From Caenorhabditis remanei (Eukaryota > Nematoda > Chromadorea > Rhabditida > Rhabditidae): a stretch of DNA of 64,000 nucleotides. The position numbers were made by a program, and so were the translations under genes. Below, piece after piece: positions 22,977 to 33,152 of the stretch; position 1 is the first letter of the stretch, and every line of letters begins with the position of its first letter. The stretch is taken from contig NC_071332.1 of NCBI RefSeq assembly GCF_010183535.1, positions 1,922,001 to 1,986,000 on the forward strand. Direction: 5' to 3'. The notes beneath the pieces were generated by a model. It was not told where the DNA came from. It saw only the letters and a list, made by a program, of their open reading frames with translations, and did no database searches.

Positions 22977-24053
22977 TTAGAAGTTCAAATGAACAAGCAT
23001 AGCAAGATATAAGGAGCCGATACAAACCTGTGTGTAGCAAGTGGCAACGGAACCGTCATCTCTTTTTATATCGATTCCTCCAGCGACAGGGATGGGATGG
23101 TTATATCTGAAAAATCTATTTAATTTCTACTTTTTCTAGCGTAAAACTCACCTGTACAATGTGCGGACTGTTCCTGGATCAATAACTTCATGTGGTAGTT
23201 TGAAAATCGTTTCAAGTGATTCTAAGTCCTTGATGCCAATGAATAAGTCTTGAAGATTCTGATTAGACTTTGACGTCATCCAATTTTTAAAGAACTGGTT
23301 AAGCTCCTTATTAGATATACTGGTTTGGGAAAGATGGATTGATACACAATTGAAAGAAGACAGTTGATCGAATGTGATAAAATTTGATTTACAAATTTTC
23401 AAATCTTCAATAATCTTGGGAACTTTTAATTGAAAGTTATCACTCATGGTGCTCCCCAAACATAAATGCCTATGAACTTCAACATTTTCTAGGAAGTACG
23501 AGACGTAGTCATCTGAGACTCGGTTACCGAATAAAGAACAATGTTTCGTTGAGAGAACACGAAATTTCAGCCAATCAATAATCGAATGACTTTTATCATC
23601 CAACTCGTCAAAATTAAAGTATAGTTGATTCACTGGCCAATTGAATACTTCCATTGCATACTCAACGTAATTCTTGAATTCCGTAATTGTGTCTTCTGAA
23701 TATTTTGAATATTTTATTATTTCGTCTTCTTCTCGAAGTCTTCCGAGATTTTCCGTTTTGTAAGAGACTATTTCGTATGCATACAAAACTTCTCCGTGGA
23801 ATATTTGAACACTAGGTGGTTCATAAATATCCAATATTAACACATATTTTGAAATCGGTGGCTGTTTAGAAAAGTGACGTGCGATGAGTCTGGTTTTCCG
23901 GGAGACCATGGAGAAGTTGATGCTGAAACCTATATATTCACTCAAATAAAATTTAGAAGGCACTTACAGATCCAGTGGGGTCACTTCGCTCAAAACTTCT
24001 TTTATAGCAAGCATTGGTAGATGGAGTAAGGGGAATGTAGAAGGATTGTTCAT
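22977..24053 (-). CDS. F-box protein with FBA_2 domain (fbxb-like), paralogue 6
   Basis: Exons 23968..24053, 23152..23922 and 22977..23106 join to 328 residues. Starts MNNPSTFPLLHLPMLAIKEV like paralogue 4. The region before the FBA_2 block reads VPKIIEDLKICKSNFITFDQ, shared with paralogue 7 but different from VPKTVKRLNIEKSTFVTFDQ in paralogue 4, so the array contains two alternative central sequence types. C-terminal exon: YNHPIPVAGGIDIKRDDG. Intact. Confidence 0.9.
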
Positions 24054-24781
24054 TATTGTTCATGGGAGAAGGAAATGAATGAGAATAGGAGAATCTTGTA
24101 GGAGGTCCACTGCCTGACTTTGTAGTGTAACAGATTGTCTATTGTTACTATTTGCCTGTGGATATTTGAGACACCTGATAAAGTGCACTGGGAAAGATTT
24201 GTATTGTTTGCTGAGTTGTGTCATTCTCACCAACAGTCATGTGAAAAGGAATTCTTTGCAGTGTGAGATAATTTGAAAGATACAACTAAAAAAAATCAAT
24301 ATTAATTCAAATAATTACTCATTGGCACTGTTATTATACAGTACTGGCCATAATGTGACACTTGCAGTTTTAAGTTGAAAATGGTCAACTTTGTGAGTGT
24401 GAGACGGCCTAACTGGTGGTACCACAGTATCGATTGTTTATGGAGTGTATAGATCACAAATAGAGCTTTATTTTTGTAGTTGACAACTTTTTCTCTTTCG
24501 AAAAATAATCTAGCTTCATTCTTGTCTTATCTCATTTCGATAGTGTTGATAACTACTTTGTTTATTTATTTTCATTAATTTAGATTTAGTTATTAGAACA
24601 AAAAAGAACAGAGGGTTCAGGTATACAAGTCATGATTTCATGGAAGCTCAAGGCAAAGATGAAATTTTCAAAACTCTGTTTTCAATTTCACAATCGAGAG
24701 CAAGAATTTGAAAAACTTTTTTTAGACAGTAAAATCAATTATTAGCACAAAACAATGATTGCATAGGAACAAGAAACATTC
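24054..24781. other. intergenic spacer of the F-box array
   Basis: Repeats the organisation of 22341-22976 nearly base for base over long stretches, including the GTGAGACGGCCTAACTGGTG segment and the TTGTAGTTGACAACTTT fragment. No gene. Confidence 0.5.
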
Positions 24782-25861
24782 TTAGAAGTTCAAATGAACA
24801 AGCATAGCAAGATATAAGGACCCGATACAAACCTGTGTGTAGCAAGTGGCAACGGTACCGTCATCCCTTTTTATATCGATTCCTCCAGCGACAGGGATTG
24901 GATGATTCCCTCTGAAAAAAATATTTAATTTCTACTTTTTCTAGCGTAAAACTCACCTGTACAATGTGCGGACTGTTCCTGGATCAATAACTTCATGGGG
25001 TAGTTTGAAAATCGTTTCAAGTGATTCTAGATCCTTGATGCCAATGAATAAGTCTTGAAGATTCTGATTAGACTTTGACGTCATCCAATTTTTAAAGAAC
25101 TGGTTAAGCTCCTTATTAGATATACTGGTTTGGGAAAGATGGATTGATACACAATTGAAAGAAGACAGTTGATCGAATGTGATAAAATTTGATTTACAAA
25201 TTTTCAAATCTTCAATAATCTTGGGAACTTTTAATTGAAAGTTATCACTCATGGTGCTCCCCAAATGTAAATGCCTATGAACTTGAACATTTTCTAGGAA
25301 GTACGAGACGTAGTCATCTGAGACTCGGTTACCGAATAAAGAACAATGTTTCGTTGAGCGAACACGAAATTTCAGCCAATCAATAATCGAATGATTTTGA
25401 TCTTTCAAATCGTCAAAATCAATGTATAGTTGATCCACTGGCCAATTGAATACTTCCATTGCATACTCAACATACTTCTTGAATTCAGTAACTTTGTCTT
25501 CTGAATATTTTGTATACTTCATTATTTCGTTTTCTTCCCGAAGTCTTCCGAGATTTTCCGTTTTGTAAGAGAGTATTTCGTATTCATACAAAACTTCTCC
25601 GTGAAATATTTGAACTCCAAGTGGTTCATTAATAACCAATATTAAATCATATTTTGAAATCGGTGGCTGTTTAGAAAAGTGGCGTGCAATGAGTCTGGTT
25701 TTCAGGGAGACCATGGAGAAGTGGATGCTGAAATCAATAAGATATCCACTAAAATAGAATTTAAAAGACACTTACAGATCCAGTGGAGTCACTTCGCTCA
25801 AAACTTCTTTTATAGCAAGCATTGGTAGATGAAGTAAGGGAAATGTCGAAGGATTGTTCAT
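24782..25861 (-). CDS. F-box protein with FBA_2 domain (fbxb-like), paralogue 7
   Basis: Exons 25776..25861, 24957..25727 and 24782..24911 join to 328 residues. F-box starts FPLLHLPMLAIKEVLSEV and continues IHFSMVSLKTRLIARHFSKQ. FBA_2 region: FITFDQLSSFNCVSIHLS, NKELNQFFKNWMTSKSN. C-terminal exon GNHPIPVAGGIDIKRDDG matches paralogue 4 (GNHPIPV) rather than 5 and 6 (YNHPIPV), suggesting exchange between copies. Intact; SCF adaptor by family. Confidence 0.9.
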
Positions 25862-26249
25862 TATTGCTCAGTGAGATAGAAATGAATGAGAATCTTGTAG
25901 GAGGTCTACTGTGTGACTTTGCAGTGTTGTAGACTATTTGTCTGTTACTATTTGTCATGAGACCTGACAAACAAATTGGATTGCTCCAGGGATAGCCTTC
26001 TAAATAAGTAACAGATGTGCTGTTCTCACCCACTGTTTGCCAATCGACCAATTGAAGAAGGCTATACTGTCATGAGAGAATTAACACGACCTTTGTTATG
26101 CTCGTTCATTAATTGTTTCTGCTCACTGAGACCCTCGTGGCTTAAAAAAAACTAAATTGTCTTACTACCGAAAAAGTTAACCTTTTAATGCCAACATTTA
26201 TACATTCACATTTATTCATTCACTGAATCATTCTCAATAAAAATCCCAA

Positions 26250-26453
26250 TTAAGCGTCGGTCTGTCTCACAAACTTTGGGTTTCCAGTGACACCGAGTGG
26301 ACGAATCTCTCCGGGCTCGTCCATGTAGGCTCTCTTGGCGAGGTAGTCGTTGACTGAACCAAATCCGTGTCCAGATTCTCCTTCTTGATCCGAGGAAATG
26401 ACACAGGTTGCCATACCAATGATGAATAGAAGACAGAAGACGAGGAGACGCAT
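26250..26453 (-). CDS. small secreted protein A of a divergent pair
   Basis: Single exon, 67 residues, family not recognised. Residues 1-20 (MRLLVFCLLFIIGMATCVIS) are a clear signal peptide. The mature part is acidic then basic, with a Lys-Arg dibasic site (YLAKRAYMDEPGEIRPLG), so it could be a peptide precursor, though there is no repeated peptide and no amidation Gly after KR. The start is the ATG at 26453 because the signal peptide begins there; an upstream in-frame extension is promoter sequence. TTTATT near 26210 gives AATAAA on this strand after the stop. The partner at 26628 has a similar leader and also contains PGEI. Confidence 0.7.
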   Translation of the reverse strand: MRLLVFCLLFIIGMATCVISSDQEGESGHGFGSVNDYLAKRAYMDEPGEIRPLGVTGNPKFVRQTDA

Positions 26454-26627
26454 TGTCGAATGATTTCTTTGGTTTTTGTTCACAGAGGAGCTTATTTTAT
26501 TTGACAAGTTTTTCACATGATTAGCATTTTTGCAAAATATGCAAATATGAATTTTGATGCTATGCTAACCATGTGAAAAACAGAACCAATATAAACCTTG
26601 TTCAAAACTTGAAAAAAGACATTCACA
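26454..26627. promoter_or_regulatory. palindromic bidirectional promoter with octamer-like core
   Basis: The 174-bp gap between the two ATGs contains inverted arms GTTTTTCACATGATTAGCA (26508-26526) and TGCTAACCATGTGAAAAAC (26563-26581), placed about equally far from each start codon. The 36-bp centre contains ATGCAAAT (26539-26546), the octamer recognised by POU proteins. A TATA-like ATATAAA lies near 26590 for the plus gene and AAATAAAATAAG near 26495 for the minus gene. Confidence 0.65.
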
Positions 26628-26873
26628 ATGAATACTCTCTCCATTCTCTTCATCCTCACAATCGGATTCTCATCTCGAGTCATAAGTCTCCAACTGGTCA
26701 ACGACGAGCCCCAATTCTTCATGGACCATGGAGAAGTCGCAGTAATCTCTCAAGACAGACCAGATGTTCCAGGAGAGATTTTCGGACGAAACGGCGAATT
26801 TCCGACTCATGTCACATTCAACGACAATGAGATCAATAAGGAGAAGCCTACTACCAAAAAGATTTATCAATAA
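26628..26873 (+). CDS. small secreted protein B of a divergent pair
   Basis: Single exon, 81 residues, family not recognised. Residues 1-20 form a signal peptide (MNTLSILFILTIGFSSRVIS), resembling LLFIIG...CVIS in protein A. The mature part is acidic, contains DVPGEIFGRNGEFPTH, and ends in a Lys/Thr-rich tail. DVPGEI here and DEPGEI in protein A are at comparable places. With the mirror-symmetric promoter, this suggests the two genes arose by inverted duplication. Whether the product is a signalling, antimicrobial or reproductive secreted protein cannot be told from sequence. Confidence 0.7.
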   Translation: MNTLSILFILTIGFSSRVISLQLVNDEPQFFMDHGEVAVISQDRPDVPGEIFGRNGEFPTHVTFNDNEINKEKPTTKKIYQ

Positions 26874-27090
26874 TTCTGGGGGGTCTTGATTCTTCAGTGT
26901 CTTGAAGAAAATAAGAATAAACTGTTTCATGTTCAAATCATCCTTAAAACACAAACCTATCACCAATTGCCCTTGTCTCCTTTCCAGTTTTTCTTTGCCT
27001 CTCACTTCCTCTTTCCGCGTAATTGCGTATTGTGTGTTGTGTAATTCCTCTACCGCCCATAGTACAACCTTTTGCAAAACGTAGGCGTCC

Positions 27091-27098
27091 TATAAAAG
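27091..27098 (+). promoter_or_regulatory. TATA box of the cuticle collagen
   Basis: TATAAAAG lies 49 bases before the collagen ATG, the usual spacing for nematode collagen promoters, with a short 5' leader. Confidence 0.65.
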
Positions 27099-27139
27099 CG
27101 CCATTTCCCTCCATTCCAACGTCAGTTCTCTCTGTAGAC

Positions 27140-28087
27140 ATGGAGTTCGAACAACGCATCAAAGCCTACCGCTTCGTGGCCTACTCGGCTGTCGCATTCT
27201 CTGTTGTTGCCGTTCTCTCGGTATGCATCACTCTTCCAATGGTGCACAACTATGTTCATCATGTCAAGAGAACCATGAATCAGGAGGTGCAATTCTGTCG
27301 TGTAAGTCATTCTTCTAGAAGCTTCTTTCCTTATTAATGGGTTTTGTAGGGATCCGCCAAGGATATTTGGTCGGAGGTCAACCAACTTAAGAGCATCCAA
27401 CACGCTAACCGTACCGCCCGTCAAGCCGGTTATGACGCTGGAGTGACCGGAGGATCCGCGTCTGCCGGAGGATGTGATGCTTGCTGTCTTCCAGGAGCCG
27501 CTGGACCCGCCGGAACCCCAGGAAAGCCAGGACGTCCAGGAAAGCCAGGAGCACCAGGACTTCCAGGAAACCCAGGACGCCCACCACAGCAACCATGTGA
27601 CCCAATCACTCCACCACCATGCCAACCATGCCCACAAGGACCACCCGGACCACCAGGACCACCAGGACCATCCGGAGATGCTGGAGGCAACGGACAGCCA
27701 GGACAACCAGGACAAGACGGACAACCGGGAGCGCCAGGAAACAAGGGACCATCGGGACCAAACGGAAATCCAGGAGCACCAGGAGCACCAGGACAGCCAG
27801 GACAAGACGCACCATCCGAGCCAATCACTCCAGGAGCACCAGGACCACAAGGACCAGCTGGACCACAAGGACCACCAGGACAACCAGGACAACCAGGACG
27901 TCATGGACAACCAGGAGCACCTGGACCAAAGGGACCAAATGGAAATCCAGGAAAGCCAGGAGCCGATGGAAATCCAGGAGCACCAGGACAATCCGGGACT
28001 CCAGGAGGTGCTGGAGAGAAGGGAATCTGTCCAAAGTACTGCGCCATCGACGGAGGAGTCTTCTTCGAGGACGGAACTCGTCGTTAA
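27140..28087 (+). CDS. cuticle collagen
   Basis: Structural protein of the nematode cuticle, secreted by the hypodermis. Exons 27140..27301 and 27350..28087 encode 299 residues. An N-terminal hydrophobic segment (about 15-40) acts as a signal anchor. A subtilisin/furin-type RTAR site is at residues 75-78. A Cys cluster (GGCDACCLP) precedes a short Gly-X-Y block; a [15 protein letters not shown] interruption follows, then the main Gly-X-Y region and the C-terminal [15 protein letters not shown] cap. Pro codons are almost all CCA and Gly codons GGA, typical of highly expressed nematode collagens. Gene number within the col family not assigned. An antisense, decayed partial copy lies 0.4 kb downstream. 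Confidence 0.95.
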
Positions 28088-28308
28088 GCTTTCCAATCTT
28101 TTCAATCAAATAAACATTTCAAATTCAAACTTTTTGTCACTCTGCTCGCACACCCATCAATTAACATGTCTAGCTGACCGACAGCTGAAAGTGCCAGATA
28201 TTTGATCACCTAAATTTTTCCATTTCCTAGAATTAAGTGGTTTAGTCTTTAACACAATTTTCTTTTTTCTGACTCTTTTGGCACATTTCTTCCCCAGCTG
28301 GCGGGGAT

Positions 28309-31121
28309 ATGAACGAGACGTGTATTATTCCTACCTCCGCTGTACTCCGAAATCTTAGTCACGTCCTGGTATGCCTAACAGCGCCGGTGTATGTCATCAC
28401 TTGTTATATCCTGGTTTTCAAGTGTCCCCAATTTTTCAACAGGTATAGGACCGTGTTGTTGCGACATATTTTCACGTGAGTCTCTGTTTATATATTTAAA
28501 AAAGTGGGGGTGGTCCTGGATTTCCATTTGGTCCCTTTGGTCCAGGTGCTCCTGGTTGTCCATCACGTTCTGGGTGTCCTGGTGGTCCTGAATTTCCGTT
28601 TGGTCCCAATCTGTGTGAGGTATATTATATATTTTCCACTTTTTGATAAATTTCGGAATTTTTTCGTTTCTTTCGAGCTAAATGCTGTTCTCTGTCAGAA
28701 AATCGCAGCCTAATTCGATTCGCTCGAAAATTATACCAAAAAATAAACAAAAAACAAACAAATTTTGCCAGGTAGTCAAATTTGGAACAAAAACATCGAT
28801 TTTACTTCCTTAACGGTTCTAACCTTGTGAGCAAAACACAGAAAAACATGATCTGGTAATTACCGGGTAAATTGCCGGGAATTTACCGTAATTTACCGAA
28901 TACCTCACACGCGTCCCTTTGGTCTTGGTGCTCCTGGTGCTCCTGGATTTCCGTTTGGTCCCGATGGTCCCTTGTTTCCTGGTGCACTCGGTTGTCCGTC
29001 TGGTCCTGGTTGTCCTGGCTGTCCGTTGCCTCCAGCATCTCCGGATGGTCCTGGTGGTCCTGGTGGTCCGGGTGGTCCTTGTGGGCATGGTTGGCATGGT
29101 GGTGGGCGTCCTGGGTTTTCTGGAAGTCCTGGTGCTCCTGGATTTCCTGAAAATCCTGGTGCTCTTGGCTTTCCGGCTGGTCCAGCGGCTCCTGGAAGAC
29201 AGCAGGCATCACATCCTCCGGCATACGCGGATCCTCCGGTCACTCCAGCGTCATAACCGGCTAGACGGGCGGTACGGTTAGCGTGTTGGATGCTCTTGAG
29301 TTGGTTGACCTTCGACCTGATATCCTTGGCGGATCCCTAGCCGCGTCCTGTGCTAGGAAAATTTAGAAAGCATATTCAGAATCCCCTAACCTGCATCTTG
29401 TTACTTTTCCAGATGCATTTTCATGGAGTACTTCATGGACGTCATCTGGCAACTCACCGTCGTTGTCCCCTACTCCTCTCTCTGCTCTACAGGCGTCGGC
29501 CACCAATACCCGGTCCTTATGTTCTCTGTTGTGGCAGCAGGGCTCTGTGCCACAGGGATCTCTATTATGCATATGTTTGAGTACCGTATGAATGCGGTCA
29601 CCGATGATTCTATCAAACTTTTGAAGAATTTGATCACCGGTGTAAAGTACTATCACTATTTCATGATGACGTCATGCATGTGTCTTCTCGTCGCGTCGTA
29701 TGGTCATTTGAGTGATCAGAAATCGTTCAAGGCTAGTGTGGAGAGGGTGAGTAATGGGCGAAGTTGTTTTGGAAGAATGCGGCAATCGCGCTCTATCGCA
29801 AAAACCAAAATCGTAATTATCATAGTTTAATTGGTAAATTCATGAAAATTTCCAATCTGTCCTTATAACTTTTCTAGCTTCGAATTGGACTGAGATACAT
29901 TGCTAAAAGCCCTGCAACTCGATACATTTGGATGCTAGAAACATTTAAGGCACAGATTCGGAATCCTCGCAATTTCAGCTTTCAGTACACATATTTGCCA
30001 ACATGTTTATAAACGGAAAATCAGAATTTTCAGCTGAAAATCAGGAGTTCATGATGCAAACGTGTATTCTCAGATCAAAAATAACTAAAAACTCACTTTT
30101 TTTAGGTAAAAAGGTGGATTTCAGATGATAAACGTCAAATTTGAGTCAAAAAGTGTCTGAAAATAGATTTTTTGAGTTAGAAACACGGTTTTCCGGGTAA
30201 AAGTTAGTTGTTGGAGTGTAAATTCGGTTTTTGACCTCAAAAACCCAAAAAAATTCCCTAAAAATGAAGGAATCTGTAGTTTTTTCATGTTTTGTAGCCG
30301 CCAATTCTCCAAGCTGCAATCGCGCTCTATCGCACAACTTCTAAATATGATTTACATGACTTTAAAGCTGCGATTATAAGGATTTTGAATCTGTTTTCAA
30401 AATCTGTGTAGCGTCAAAATGAACGGAGATGCAGGGCGTTTTTTTTCTGAAAATACACCAATTCCTACTAAAAATCCCCTTTATTTCCAGAAATTCGGCC
30501 ACCCGCTGCCCTCATATATCTGGTGTGACAATTGCATGTTCATCAACACCGATTCCGTCACAGTTTTGATATTTGTCGGGTTAGCCGCTTCCAGCCAACC
30601 CTTTGCAGCTGTCTATTTTGCCCTATCTGTATACGCTTCTAAGCGGGGACTCCAGAAATTAAAGAATTCATTGTCACAGAGGACTATAGCAATTCAGAAG
30701 AATTTTCTGAATAGTTTGTACCTCCAAACCGCGGTTCACGTCATTTTTATATCGGTTCCACTTGGAATATTTTTCGTGTCATTTGTCATACAGATACCAA
30801 ACAGTGCTATGTGTAAGTTTCCATCCAAAAAAAAAGAATTTCAGCCTTTTGAATTCCAGACATGAGTTATATCCTGGTGGCTATGTGTACCCAACACGGA
30901 TCGCTATCAACATTGGCATTGCTAATGTCTAACAAGCCGCTATACTCAGTTTTCACTAAAACCTGTAAGGTTTATTAATTAAGTAATTATAACACAATTA
31001 TCTTTCAGTCCTCCGAATGAAAATAAACATCCGTGGCGGGGACCGAGTGTCCGGTGTGGGTGTGGGTATGGATGCTTCCAGTTGGTACCGATCAGCGATT
31101 CCGCCGAATGCTATGAAATAA
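28309..31121 (+). CDS. seven-transmembrane chemoreceptor, Srh class
   Basis: G-protein-coupled chemoreceptor, presumably in sensory cilia. Exons 28309..28475, 29413..29746, 30491..30812, 30860..30964 and 31009..31121 join in phase to 346 residues. Exon 1 carries the first membrane helix ([20 protein letters not shown]). Exon 2 holds helices 2 and 3, including [17 protein letters not shown]. Exon 3 holds the fourth and fifth ([20 protein letters not shown]), and exon 4 the last, with [19 protein letters not shown], close to the QHG-LSTI...-KPYR ending typical of Srh receptors. The last exon is a polar tail. The first intron (937 bp) contains an antisense collagen relic and an inserted TIR element. 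No frameshift is seen, so it is likely functional. Srh over Sri or Str is inferred from the last helix. Confidence 0.82.
28505..29340 (-). pseudogene. decayed antisense collagen copy inside the srh intron
   Basis: Reverse-strand bases 29338-28913 correspond to the second exon of the collagen at 27350, starting at its first codons (GGATCCGCCAAGGATAT) and running through the Gly-X-Y region. Bases 28610-28505 continue with another Gly-X-Y piece. The copy lacks the first exon with the anchor and lacks the C-terminal cap; the SEVNQL region has changed (IRSKVNQL) and several Gly-X-Y triplets are broken ([13 protein letters not shown]). An inserted element at 28612-28912 splits it. It cannot encode a normal collagen. 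Confidence 0.85.
28612..28912. mobile_element. ~300-bp TIR element inserted in the collagen relic
   Basis: The ends are inverted: TGTGTGAGGTAT on the left and ATACCTCACAC on the right. The interior is AT-rich and includes CCGGGTAAATTGCCGGGAAT. It interrupts the antisense Gly-X-Y sequence, so it landed after the collagen copy was made. Confidence 0.65.
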
Positions 31122-33152
31122 AGTACCTAATTATAATCAATTGTTACTTAATTGATCATTCTGCCTTCTCAGAGGCGTTCAAAAATTGCGTACGCCACCC
31201 ATATTTCAGGGTGTCATCGCGGGTAATTGGGAAAAGTTTTCAACCAGCAATAAACGCACCTCGGCAAAGCCTCATTGGTCACGTTATCGCCCCAGCGCAA
31301 AGCTAATTTCAGAAAAGAGCCGTGGGGAGGTCATTCAGCCAGTGTACCGACATCTCACGGGTTCCGCGCGTCACTATGTTTAGCGTGGGAAAAGGGGCGG
31401 GGCGAGGAGGGGAGGCGTGGGAAAAAGGGAAGGGGGAAGGATGGCAGTCTTCAAAAGATGTGTCAGAGTGCGTCAAAATTTATGATTTTTTAATATGTTA
31501 TAAAAAAAATCTAGGGCTACATTTTGTAGTTGACAACTTTTAAATAGTTATTCTAGTTTTTGAGATATGCGCCTTTAAAGTCAATGACACAAACTGGAGA
31601 AGGTGACCTTCAGTAGAACTGCTATATCTCAAAAGCTAGAAGAGCAATCAAAGGTTTTCAACTACAAAAATAAAGATTTTGTTTTGATCTACATAACTGT
31701 ATAAAATTTGGGGAAAATTCGGTTATACCCCCCCACACCGATAGCTTCCCCGCATGTTGGAATACACCCCCCACCAACTGAAAAGTGGGGGGTTATAACT
31801 GTGGGGTTGTATAATGGAACAGAAAGTGTGGGGGGTTATAATGAAACCATTAAAGCCCCCCACAGTGGAAAGTGGGGGTTCATATCAAAACACCAGGCAA
31901 TCTTCTATTATAACCCCCCACGTGTATCAATAAACACCCCCAAAACGCCATGTTGGTATACCACCCCCGGGGGGTGTTTAATAGAATGTCTCCTGAATTT
32001 CTGCCTAAGCCTAAGAATTAAGGAAAATCAGCTTCCAGGGCGCTAAGCTTATGGGCGGGGCGAGAGTAAGCTCCAGGGTGTCCTGTTTTAAGGTAATCAC
32101 TACTTCCAGGGCGCTGAGCTTAGGGGGTGTGTAATAGAATGATACGGGAAGTTTGTAAAACAGGGACAAGTTTTGATATTCTGAAAGCTTTCCAATTTGA
32201 AGAATTTTTCAAAAAAAAAACAAAAAACAGTTTTTTTTCAATATCTAGTTTTTACCATGCTGGCTTTTGAAAAATTAAGTTGTTTTGTTTAATTCATATG
32301 ATTGACTGTCTTTGAGTGATACAGATTTATAAAGAGACGCAGAGAAATCAGACACTCTCGCTTCTCTGCGCTCTCTTCCCCTCTCTCCCTCTCCGCCAAT
32401 TTAAGTTCCCAACTTTAAAGGCGCGTATCTCGAAAACTAAAAAAGCTATCAAAAAGTTGTCAACTACAAAAATGTAGCCCTGGATTTGATCTACAAAACA
32501 TATGTACTTTTATCATGCTGAGACTATCAGAAAACCCGTGAGACGTCTTCAAATTATAGCAAAAAAGTCAATTTTTAAGGAAAATGGCATTGCAACATTT
32601 TTCCAGTTTTGTTATTTTCTACTTAATCAATAAAACACACTGTTTTTTTTGTATTTTATTGCTTTTAAATTCAAATAATAAATATCGTGAGAGACGCAGA
32701 GAAATCAAACACTCTCGCTTCTCTGCGCTCTCTTCCACCTCTCCCCCTCTCTGCATGTTTGAACGCCCAACTTCAAAGGCTGGTATCTCAAAAGTGGGCG
32801 GAGCTATCAAAAAGTTGTCAACTACAAAAATGTAGCCCTAGAGTTGCTCTACACAGTCATGTAAAATTCAAAGTAATGTTTTCATTAAAAATGTCATGGC
32901 GGTCTTTCGAAAAATTTTCACTGAAAAACTTTTTTGTTGTCCCACTCTCCCAGTCCTCCATTCTGTTTTCCATTCTGTTTTCAGTTTCTGCCAAAAGTTT
33001 GTTTGCTCACTTCGCTTTCTTGTTGTTTACCACTACCTGACATTTATTGTAAACATTCAAGTAACACACATAACAATTCAAAAAACACAAGAAAAAACTT
33101 CTGAATGTCAGAAAATATTTGAAAAATAAAGCAAAAAACACAATTTTTAAGC
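31122..33152. repeat. intergenic region of MITE copies and a G/C-run element
   Basis: No gene seen. Bases 31505-31700, 32330-32490 and 32690-32860 are full or half copies of the palindromic element with ends TACATTTTTGTAGTTGACAA and a GAGACGCAGAGAA centre. Bases 31720-31990 hold alternating runs of G and C (GTGGGGGGTTATAA, ACACCCCCAAAAC). Confidence 0.6.
31720..31990. repeat. element of alternating G5-G7 and C5-C7 runs
   Basis: More than ten runs of five to seven G or C separated by AT-rich words such as TTATAA and ACACC, in both orientations. Candidate for G-quadruplex formation on either strand. Confidence 0.6.

Noticed and set aside
2304..25861. Toxin-antidote selfish element based on the F-box cluster
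   Set aside because: F-box genes take part in some nematode selfish elements, but nothing here shows a toxin partner or hemizygous structure; the array looks like ordinary family expansion.
27122..28105. Very long Trp/Ser-rich open frame on the minus strand opposite the collagen
   Set aside because: It is the antisense reading of Gly-X-Y codons (GGA, CCA), which lack stops by composition. No leader, domain or splice signals support it.
32896..33129. 77-codon open frame between the receptor and the dehydrogenase
   Set aside because: Starts with an out-of-context ATG in repeat flank, Phe/Cys-rich random composition, no leader of normal form or poly(A) context.
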